NCBI GenBank assembly: GCA_902774185.1
Contig: CACYHE010000009.1
Span: forward strand, 1 to 64,000
Direction: 5' to 3'
Source: an uncultured Bacteroidales bacterium
GTDB taxonomy: Bacteria; Bacteroidota; Bacteroidia; Bacteroidales; Paludibacteraceae
Length of the DNA stretch: 64,000 bases
The translations under genes and the position numbers were made by a program. This document shows, in pieces, positions 57,955-64,000 of this stretch (positions within the stretch are counted from its first letter, which is position 1; every line of letters begins with the position of its first letter). The notes beneath the pieces are model-generated. The model did not search any database, was not told the origin of the DNA, and worked only from the letters and a program-made list of their open reading frames with translations.

Positions 57955-57979
57955 CGCTTGGGGCGTCGAGCCCCGAGCG
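57955..57979 (+). terminator. GC-rich hairpin between tuf and tRNA-Trp
   Basis: CGCTTGGGGC (57955-57964) and GCCCCGAGCG (57970-57979), 10 bp with one G-U pair, 5 bp before tRNA-Trp. There is no T-run, so processing or pausing is as likely as termination. Confidence 0.45.
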
Positions 57980-57983
57980 CTTT

Positions 57984-58054
57984 ACGGAAGTCTTCCAATG
58001 GTAGGAAAGCGGTCTCCAAAACCGTCAATGTGGGTTCGATTCCTGCCTTCCGTG
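57984..58054 (+). tRNA. tRNA-Trp (CCA)
   Basis: Acceptor ACGGAAG/CTTCCGT with discriminator G, D-stem TTCC/GGAA, anticodon stem GCGGT/ACCGT around CTCCAAA (anticodon CCA), T-loop TTCGATT. Its position between tuf and secE is the usual Bacteroidales arrangement. Confidence 0.93.
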
Positions 58055-58100
58055 CAAAATCCGGTCCGTTACAACCGGGGACATAAAAACATAGCTTCCG

Positions 58101-58130
58101 ATTCGACTTTAACGTATGTTAGAGCCGAAT
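58101..58130 (+). other. Long hairpin upstream of secE
   Basis: ATTCGaCTTTAAC, loop GTAT, GTTAGAGcCGAAT: 12 pairs with one A-C mismatch, 58 bp before the secE ATG. There is no T-run; a leader or RNA-processing element is possible. Confidence 0.45.
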
Positions 58131-58188
58131 TTGGTCGCGGAATAAAGGGTAACTAAAAAAAATACAAGAATAATAAAAATCTACTGAT

Positions 58189-58377
58189 ATGGCTTTTGTA
58201 GAAAGTATAAAAGAATCGTACAACGAGCTGGTTCACAAGACAAGTTGGCCGACCCGTAAAGAGTTGGCACAAAGCGCGGTGATCGTATTAATTGCTTCCA
58301 TTATCCTCGCGCTGATCGTTTGGCTCATGGACTGGTGCTTTGAGAGTATCATGACCTTTGTTTACGGTCTGTTCTAA
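58189..58377 (+). CDS. secE: Preprotein translocase subunit SecE (62 aa)
   Basis: A short SecE with the conserved amphipathic start (FVESIKESYNELVHKTSWPTRKEL) and a single membrane segment (SAVIVLIASIILALIVWLMDW, about 29-49). It clamps SecY in the inner-membrane Sec channel. It is located between tRNA-Trp and nusG, as usual, 38 bp before nusG. The single-TM form is normal outside enterobacteria. Confidence 0.93.
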   Translation: MAFVESIKESYNELVHKTSWPTRKELAQSAVIVLIASIILALIVWLMDWCFESIMTFVYGLF

Positions 58378-58415
58378 TCCCCAATCGTTAATCACTAATC
58401 GATAATTGTTAGATC

Positions 58416-58967
58416 ATGACTGAGAACAAAAAACAATGGTACGTGCTGCGTGCAATCAGCGGCAAGGAGAACAAGGTAGAAGAGTATATCAACAATGCTC
58501 TGGTATCGAGTTCGCTTTTCCGCGAGTATGTATCGCAAGTCCTGATTCCACGGGAGAAAGTGGTGACGCTCAAGAATGGCAAGCGTACTGAGAAGGAGCG
58601 CAACCTCCTGCCCGGATACCTGCTGGTAGAGTGCTACCTCTGCGACGAGAGCTTCCCTCTGTTGCGTAACATCCCGAATGTACTCGGATTCCTCAGCGGC
58701 GGAAAAACATCTGCTAAACCCGAACCGGTATCGCAGGCCGAGGTCAACAAACTCGTTGGTCTGGCAAGCGAGTCCGAAGTGCGCGCTGCAAGCGAAATCA
58801 CATTCCTTGTCGGCGAGAGCGTCAAGGTGGTCGATGGTCCGTTCAACGGATTCAAGGGTACTATCCAAGAGGTTAGTCAGGACAAACACAAACTCAAAGT
58901 CGTTGTAACTATCTTTGATCGTCAGACTCCGCTGGAGCTTGGCTTCAATCAGGTAGAGAAAGAGTAG
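58416..58967 (+). CDS. nusG: Transcription termination/antitermination protein NusG (183 aa)
   Basis: The N-terminal NGN domain (QWYVLRAISGKENKVEEYI, LLPGYLLVECYL, VLGFLSG) and C-terminal KOW domain (VGESVKVVDGPFNGFKGTIQEV) are complete. NusG binds RNA polymerase and influences pausing and Rho or ribosome coupling. It is the housekeeping copy by location (secE-nusG-rplK), not an UpxY-type paralogue. Confidence 0.95.
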   Translation: MTENKKQWYVLRAISGKENKVEEYINNALVSSSLFREYVSQVLIPREKVVTLKNGKRTEKERNLLPGYLLVECYLCDESFPLLRNIPNVLGFLSGGKTSAKPEPVSQAEVNKLVGLASESEVRAASEITFLVGESVKVVDGPFNGFKGTIQEVSQDKHKLKVVVTIFDRQTPLELGFNQVEKE

Positions 58968-59018
58968 GAGGTCTTGTTACGGACCGTTAGTCACTACTCG
59001 GTAGTTTAAAATCAATTA

Positions 59019-59037
59019 TTAACCGGCCGAGGGTTAA
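59019..59037 (+). other. Hairpin in the nusG-rplK gap
   Basis: TTAACC and GGTTAA around a 7-nt GC-rich loop in the 111-bp leader of rplK. It may belong to an L1-type autoregulatory leader; not proven. Confidence 0.35.
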
Positions 59038-59078
59038 TCACCCGCTATCAGGCCAAAAACTATTAACAAAGTAAAACT

Positions 59079-59501
59079 ATGGCTAAAGAAATTGCTGGTT
59101 TTATTAAACTCCAAATCAAGGGTGGCGCTGCCAACCCTGCACCTCCGGTAGGCCCGGCTCTGGGTTCGAAGGGTGTGAACATCATGGAGTTTTGCAAACA
59201 GTTCAATGCCAGAACGCAAGACAAGGCAGGTAAAGTGCTGCCTGTTATCATCACCGTTTATGTAGACAAGTCCTTCGATTTCATCGTTAAGACTCCTCCT
59301 GTAGCTATCCAGCTCCTCGAGGCAGCTAAGGTGAAAGGCGGTAGTGACCAGCCGAACCGTAACAAGGTAGCAACGATTACCGAGGAGCAGGCTCGTCAGA
59401 TCGCAACCGACAAGATGGTGGACCTCAACTGCTTCACCGTTGAGTCTGCACTTAAAATGGTTAAGGGAACCGCACGTTCCATGGGTATCGTAGTTAAATA
59501 A
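59079..59501 (+). CDS. rplK: Large ribosomal subunit protein uL11 (140 aa)
   Basis: Full-length L11: N-terminal [21 protein letters not shown] with the proline-rich loop, C-terminal RNA-binding part [23 protein letters not shown]. It binds the GTPase-associated region of 23S rRNA. The gene is 23 bp before rplA in the ribosomal-protein operon. Confidence 0.97.
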   Translation: MAKEIAGFIKLQIKGGAANPAPPVGPALGSKGVNIMEFCKQFNARTQDKAGKVLPVIITVYVDKSFDFIVKTPPVAIQLLEAAKVKGGSDQPNRNKVATITEEQARQIATDKMVDLNCFTVESALKMVKGTARSMGIVVK

Positions 59502-59524
59502 CAACTTCAATCACATCAACAATT

Positions 59525-60214
59525 ATGGCAAAACTGACAAAAAAACAGAAGCTTGCTGCTGAGAAGATTGAAGCTGGCAAGCTCTACACCATCGAGGAGG
59601 CAGCTGCTCTCGTCAAAGAGATCACTACCACCAAGTTCGATGCAAGCGTAGATATCGACGTACGTCTGGGTGTTGACCCCCGTAAGGCTAACCAAATGGT
59701 TCGCGGCGTCGTAGCTCTCCCTAACGGAACAGGTAAGGTTGTTCGCGTTCTCGCACTCTGTATGCCGGACCAGGAGGCAGCTGCTAAAGAGGCAGGTGCT
59801 GACTATGTAGGTCTGGATGAGTATATTGAAAAGATTAAAGGTGGATGGACGGACATTGACGTCATCATCACCCAACCTCAGATCATGGGTAAGATCGGTG
59901 CCCTCGGTCGCGTACTCGGTCCTCGCGGATTGATGCCGAACCCTAAGAGCGGTACGGTTACCATGGACGTAGCGAAAGCTGTTAAAGAGGTCAAGGGCGG
60001 TAAGATCGACTTCAAGGTTGACAAGTTCGGTATTGTACACACCTCTATCGGTAAAGTAAGCTTCAGCGCTGAGAAGATCGCAGAGAACGCACTCGCGTTC
60101 ATCGAGACCATCAAGCACCTCAAGCCCGCTGTTTCCAAAGGTGAGTACATCAAGAGCGTTTATCTTTCCAGCACGATGAGTCAGGGTATTAAGATTGATA
60201 CCAAATCTCTCTAA
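59525..60214 (+). CDS. rplA: Large ribosomal subunit protein uL1 (229 aa)
   Basis: Typical L1 length with the conserved blocks [48 protein letters not shown] and [18 protein letters not shown]. It binds 23S rRNA at the L1 stalk and commonly represses its own operon through a leader mimic. It is followed 24 bp later by rplJ. Confidence 0.97.
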   Translation: MAKLTKKQKLAAEKIEAGKLYTIEEAAALVKEITTTKFDASVDIDVRLGVDPRKANQMVRGVVALPNGTGKVVRVLALCMPDQEAAAKEAGADYVGLDEYIEKIKGGWTDIDVIITQPQIMGKIGALGRVLGPRGLMPNPKSGTVTMDVAKAVKEVKGGKIDFKVDKFGIVHTSIGKVSFSAEKIAENALAFIETIKHLKPAVSKGEYIKSVYLSSTMSQGIKIDTKSL

Positions 60215-60238
60215 TCTCTAAACAAATTACAGACAAGT

Positions 60239-60766
60239 ATGAAAAAGGAAGATAAAAATCTCGTCATTGAAGCCCTGGGCGCACAATTGGCTGAGTACGC
60301 ACATTTCTACCTCGTTAACATCGAGGGTCTGGATGCTGCGAAGACCAGTGACTTGCGTCGCGCATGCTTCAAGCAAGACATCAAACTCTTGGTAGCTAAG
60401 AACACCCTCCTCCAGAAAGCGCTTGAGAAAAAAGGCGTAGAGGAGGCCATCTTCGAGGCACTCAAGGGTAACACCGCTCTCATGCTCAGCAACACCGGTA
60501 ACGCTCCTGCTAAACTCATCAAAGAGTTCACCAAGGGCGACAAGACCGGAGAGGCTAAGCCGCAACTCAAAGCTGCTTACGTAGAAGAGACTGTTTACGT
60601 AGGCAAGCAGAATCTGGACTTCCTCTGCACGATCAAGTCGAAGAACGAACTTATCGCAGACCTGGTTGCTTTGCTCCAGAGCCCGGCGAAGAACGTTATT
60701 TCAGCACTGCAGAGCGGTCAAAATACTATTCACGGAGTGCTCCAGACTTTGGAAGAGCGCGCCTAA
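60239..60766 (+). CDS. rplJ: Large ribosomal subunit protein uL10 (175 aa)
   Basis: N-terminal rRNA-binding domain (FYLVNIEGLDAAKTSDLRRAC, KQDIKLLVAKNTLLQKAL) and the C-terminal helix that carries L7/L12 dimers (SALQSGQNTIHGVLQTLEER). Length is normal. The 74-bp gap before rplL has a short ctggaat-type repeat (60775-60799). Confidence 0.96.
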   Translation: MKKEDKNLVIEALGAQLAEYAHFYLVNIEGLDAAKTSDLRRACFKQDIKLLVAKNTLLQKALEKKGVEEAIFEALKGNTALMLSNTGNAPAKLIKEFTKGDKTGEAKPQLKAAYVEETVYVGKQNLDFLCTIKSKNELIADLVALLQSPAKNVISALQSGQNTIHGVLQTLEERA

Positions 60767-60840
60767 CCAGAAATCTGGAATTCTGGAAATCTGGAATTAA
60801 TTAACAACTGAATTTAAAAACATTTAAAATTTATAAGACA

Positions 60841-61251
60841 ATGGCAGATCTTAAAGTTATTGCTGAAACATTAGTTAACCTTACCGTTAAGGAAGTAAAT
60901 GAACTCGCTACTATCCTCAAAGAGGTAAATGAACTCGCTACTATCCTCAAAGAGGAGTACGGAATTGAGCCCGCTGCTGCAGCTGTTGCAGTTGCTGCTC
61001 CTGCTGCAGGTGGTGCCGCTGAGGCTGCTGCTGAGGAGAAGACCTCGTTCGACGTAGTTCTCAAGAGCGCAGGTGCAAACAAGCTCCAGGTTGTTAAGGC
61101 CGTTAAGGAGCAAACCGGTCTCGGCCTGAAAGAGGCTAAGGACATCGTAGACGCTGCTCCTTCTAACGTTAAGGAAGGCGTTGACAAAGCTACCGCAGAG
61201 GCTCTGAAGAAAGCTCTCGAAGAGGTAGGTGCTGAGGTAGAGCTGAAGTAA
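60841..61251 (+). CDS. rplL: Large ribosomal subunit protein bL12, with 10-residue internal duplication (136 aa)
   Basis: Complete L7/L12: N-terminal dimerisation helix, Ala-rich hinge ([15 protein letters not shown]), C-terminal factor-binding domain ([26 protein letters not shown]). The motif [10 protein letters not shown] occurs twice in tandem because of an exact 30-bp duplication (60895-60924, 60925-60954), so the protein is 10 residues longer than expected. The duplication falls in the N-terminal helical hairpin that binds L10. It could be real and in frame, or an artefact like those in tuf. Confidence 0.95.
   Translation: MADLKVIAETLVNLTVKEVNELATILKEVNELATILKEEYGIEPAAAAVAVAAPAAGGAAEAAAEEKTSFDVVLKSAGANKLQVVKAVKEQTGLGLKEAKDIVDAAPSNVKEGVDKATAEALKKALEEVGAEVELK
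60895..60954 (+). repeat. 30-bp exact tandem duplication in rplL
   Basis: The unit beginning gtaaatgaactcgc and ending ctcaaagag appears twice without mismatch and keeps the frame. Confidence 0.95.
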
Positions 61252-61287
61252 TACCTTCGCAAGCCAACCACCTAAATCGGGTGGAAC

Positions 61288-61326
61288 AGGTTTAGATCCC
61301 TATGCAAATGGGGGTCTAAACCTTTT
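61288..61326 (+). terminator. Attenuator/terminator between rplL and rpoB
   Basis: AGGTTTAGATCCC (61288-61300) and GGGGTCTAAACCT (61311-61323) form a 13-bp stem with one G-U pair, followed by TTTTC. The position matches the partial terminator that lowers rpoBC relative to ribosomal protein expression in other bacteria. The remaining 158 bp to rpoB is AT-rich, with no clear promoter. Confidence 0.85.
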
Positions 61327-61484
61327 CTGCTCAATAAGACAGAACGATTAAAAAACTGAAATATTTGGTAATTATTTGTGGGTAAATGTTAAAATAATAT
61401 AAAATTCAGACCCAACGATTTAGCTCTAAATTATTCATTACCAACAGTTTAATTCTGTTAAACAATTATCAACCATACAAAATA

Positions 61485-64000
61485 ATGGCTACAAGTAAAA
61501 AACAGCAGAGAGTCAATTTCAGTCGTATGCAAAAGCATATGCCCTATCCTGACTTTCTCGAGATTCAGCTGAAGTCCTTCCAGGATTTTCTGCAGATGGA
61601 TTCTACTCCGGAGCAGCGTCGTAAAGAGGGACTCTTTAAGGTATTCCAGGAGAACTTCCCGATCCAGGACACCCGCAACAGCTTTACCTTGGCTTTCTTG
61701 GACTACAGTGTGGACCGTCCCCGCTACTCCATCGAGGAGTGCATCAAGCGCGGTCTCACTTACTCTGTGCCCTTGAAGGCGAAGTTACGTCTGAGCTGCG
61801 AGGACCCCGATCACGAGGACTTCGATACCGTCGTTTCCGATGTCTATCTGGGAACGATCCCGTACATGACGCCGAAAGGCACCTTTGTCATCAACGGTGC
61901 TGAGCGTGTCATCGTTAGTCAGTTGCACCGTTCGCCGGGCGTGTTCTTCGGCACCTCGATGCACTCGAACGGCACCAAGCTCTACTCGGCGCGTATCATC
62001 CCCTTCCGCGGCTCTTGGATCGAGTTCGCTACCGACATCAACAAGGTCATGTATGCTTACATCGACCGTAAGAAGAAACTGCCGGTAACAACCCTCCTCC
62101 GCGCCATCGGCTTTGAGTCCGACCGCGACATCCTCAACTGCTTCGATTTGGCAGAGGAAGTAAAGGTCAACAAGGAGACCCTGCAGGCTAGTCTCGGCCG
62201 CAAACTGGCCGGTGATGTGATGCGTGCTTGGGTCGAGGACTTCGTAGATGAGGATACCGGTGAGGTAAGCTCCATCGAGCGTAACACGATCGTCGTAGAG
62301 CGCGAGGAAGAGCTGACCCCGGACACCATCGAGACCATCCTTGAGTCCGGTTCCAAGACCATCCTGCTCCACAAGCAGGAGGAGCGCGAGAACGATTTCG
62401 CCATCATCTTCAACACCTTGCAGAAAGACCCGGCTAAGACGGAGAAAGAGGCAGTCCTCTACATCTACCGCCAGCTGCGTAATGCTGAGCCGGCCGATGA
62501 TGCAACCGCTCGTGAGATGATCCAGAACCTCTTCTTCTCGCAGAAGCGTTATGACCTCGGTGAGGTAGGACGTTACCGTATCAACCGCAAGCTCAACATG
62601 TCCATCCCTGACGACGTGCGCGTCCTGACCAAGGAGGACATCATCGAGATCATCAAGTACCTCGTCATGCTCATCAACAGCAACGCCGAAGTAGATGATA
62701 TCGACCACCTCTCGAACCGTCGTGTTCGCACCGTAGGTGAGCAGCTCTTCAACCAGTTCGGCATCGGTTTGGCACGTATGTCCCGCACCGTTCGTGAGCG
62801 TATGAACGTTCGCGACAACGAGGTCTTCACCCCGACCGACCTGATCAACGCGAAAGCCATCTCGTCGATCATCAACTCCTATTTCGGCACCAACGCCCTG
62901 AGCCAGTTCATGGATCAGCAGAACCCGCTCGCCGAGATCACCCACAAGCGCCGTATGTCGGCTCTGGGTCCCGGCGGTCTGAGTCGTGACCGTGCCGGAT
63001 TCGAGGTCCGCGACGTACACTACACCCACTACGGCCGTCTCTGTCCTATCGAGACGCCGGAAGGACCGAACATCGGACTTATCTCGTCCATGTGTATCTA
63101 CGCGAAGATCAACAACCTCGGCTTCATCGAGACCCCGTATCGTCCCGTTAAGGACAGCGTGGTGGATCTCAAGAACGAGGATGTCATCTACCTCAGCGCA
63201 GAGGACGAGGAGAACCAAGTCGTTGCACAGGGTAACGCACCGCTCCGCGAGGACGGTAGCTTTATCCGCACGAAGGTCAAGACCCGTCTGGGTGCCGACT
63301 TCCCTGTCGTAGCGCCGAGCGAGGTTAACCTCATGGACGTAGCGCCTTGCCAGATCGCTTCGGTAGCCGCAGCCCTCATTCCGTTCCTCGAGCACGATGA
63401 TGCCCACCGTGCCCTCATGGGATCGAACATGATGCGCCAGGCAGTACCTCTGATCACTTCAGAGGCACCTATCGTAGGTACCGGCATCGAGGAGCAACTC
63501 GTTACCGACAGCCGCACACAGCTCGTGGCAGAAGGTGACGGCGAAGTGACCTATGTAGATGCAGACATCATTCGTATCAAATACAACCGCTCGGAGGAAG
63601 AAGAGCTCATCGCCTTCGACTCTGCCGAGAAAGAGTATAAGATGCCTAAGTTCGAGAAGACGAACCAGAATACCACCATCGACCTGCACCCGCTCGTTCG
63701 CAAGGGCGACCATGTGGAGAAAGGTCAGATCCTCACAGAGGGCTATGCAACTGCAGGCGGTGAACTGGCACTCGGTAAGAACCTCAAGGTAGCGTATATT
63801 CCTTGGAAGGGTTACAACTACGAGGATGCTATAGTCCTCAGCGAGCGTATCGTTCGCGAGGATATGTACACCTCGGTACACGTCGTAGAGCAGCTCCTCG
63901 AGGTCCGCGACACCAAGCGCGGCATGGAGGAGTTCACCTCCGACATCCCCAACGTCTCCGAGGAGGCTACCAAAGACCTCGACGAGAACGGTATCATTCG
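61485..64000 (+). CDS. rpoB: DNA-directed RNA polymerase subunit beta, 5' part (838 codons, runs off the edge)
   Basis: ATG at 61485 ([16 protein letters not shown]); the frame stays open to the window end. Beta-subunit blocks include [20 protein letters not shown] and the rifampicin pocket: [20 protein letters not shown] has Asp477, His487 and Ser492 (E. coli 516, 526, 531), the sensitive-type residues. Later blocks are [16 protein letters not shown] and [14 protein letters not shown]. It forms the core of RNA polymerase with RpoC, which should follow outside the window. Confidence 0.97.
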   Translation, partial: MATSKKQQRVNFSRMQKHMPYPDFLEIQLKSFQDFLQMDSTPEQRRKEGLFKVFQENFPIQDTRNSFTLAFLDYSVDRPRYSIEECIKRGLTYSVPLKAKLRLSCEDPDHEDFDTVVSDVYLGTIPYMTPKGTFVINGAERVIVSQLHRSPGVFFGTSMHSNGTKLYSARIIPFRGSWIEFATDINKVMYAYIDRKKKLPVTTLLRAIGFESDRDILNCFDLAEEVKVNKETLQASLGRKLAGDVMRAWVEDFVDEDTGEVSSIERNTIVVEREEELTPDTIETILESGSKTILLHKQEERENDFAIIFNTLQKDPAKTEKEAVLYIYRQLRNAEPADDATAREMIQNLFFSQKRYDLGEVGRYRINRKLNMSIPDDVRVLTKEDIIEIIKYLVMLINSNAEVDDIDHLSNRRVRTVGEQLFNQFGIGLARMSRTVRERMNVRDNEVFTPTDLINAKAISSIINSYFGTNALSQFMDQQNPLAEITHKRRMSALGPGGLSRDRAGFEVRDVHYTHYGRLCPIETPEGPNIGLISSMCIYAKINNLGFIETPYRPVKDSVVDLKNEDVIYLSAEDEENQVVAQGNAPLREDGSFIRTKVKTRLGADFPVVAPSEVNLMDVAPCQIASVAAALIPFLEHDDAHRALMGSNMMRQAVPLITSEAPIVGTGIEEQLVTDSRTQLVAEGDGEVTYVDADIIRIKYNRSEEEELIAFDSAEKEYKMPKFEKTNQNTTIDLHPLVRKGDHVEKGQILTEGYATAGGELALGKNLKVAYIPWKGYNYEDAIVLSERIVREDMYTSVHVVEQLLEVRDTKRGMEEFTSDIPNVSEEATKDLDENGII

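Noticed and set aside
61785..63407. 540-codon minus-strand frame opposite rpoB
   Set aside because: A known artefact of codon use in rpoB; the plus strand encodes unmistakable beta subunit.

Overview
The window looks like a chromosomal segment of a Bacteroidales bacterium (phylum Bacteroidota). The evidence is sigma-ABfr-type promoters (a -7 box TAnnTTTG with TTTG or CTTG 20 bp upstream, repeated before many genes), type IX secretion (T9SS) cargo with C-terminal sorting domains, a porQ gene, an Mpi-type serine DNA invertase, a CBM20-GH77 glucanotransferase, and the tRNA/tuf/tRNA-Trp/secE/nusG/rplKAJL/rpoB order. No species can be named from the sequence. Some lesions in the tuf/rplL region look like metagenome-assembly problems.

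Layout. 1-1.4 kb: 5' end of pnp (minus), then a minus-strand trio (57-aa ORF, vapD, 45-aa ORF) flanked by two copies of a two-hairpin intergenic element. 1.46-10.9 kb: a 2921-aa T9SS repeat protein behind a small membrane protein. 11-11.9 kb: an ORF6N regulator behind a leader containing a terminator-like hairpin. 12-29 kb: a minus-strand operon of three very large secreted repeat proteins (640, 3400 and 1402 aa) ending in a small protein with a PVGD-LP/TM/RRR tail. 29.4-29.9 kb: a ParE/RelE-type toxin-antitoxin pair. 30-31.8 kb: a truncated secreted-protein gene next to an Mpi-like invertase. A 56-bp inverted repeat links this truncated gene to the 640-aa gene in the same codon phase, so inversion would swap N-terminal modules.

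32-44 kb: divergent genes for an HhH/beta-barrel protein and an LPG-synthase-like membrane protein, then malQ, and the minus-strand operon porQ-cmk-ispH-pfkA. 41.8-56.1 kb: a tight plus-strand run of seven genes: a two-TM/RCK-like channel with a C-terminal RyR domain, a PrsW protease, a stand-alone RyR protein, a 2881-aa T9SS surface protein with an IgGFc-binding-like N-terminus and 26 CDS-motif repeats, an outer-membrane barrel, a short BspA-type LRR protein and a xerC recombinase. 56.1-64 kb: the tRNA-tuf-secE-nusG-ribosomal protein-rpoB region.

Across the window, short degenerate tandem repeats in strict register (mostly 7 nt, also 8, 11 and 16 nt) lie between genes and inside reading frames. 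They supply start codons (porQ, ispH), a stop codon (the 1402-aa protein), the porQ signal peptide, and internal loops of essential enzymes. The most notable candidates are the N-terminal inversion system beside the Mpi-like invertase, the RyR channel-PrsW-RyR-adhesin operon, and this pervasive repeat class.
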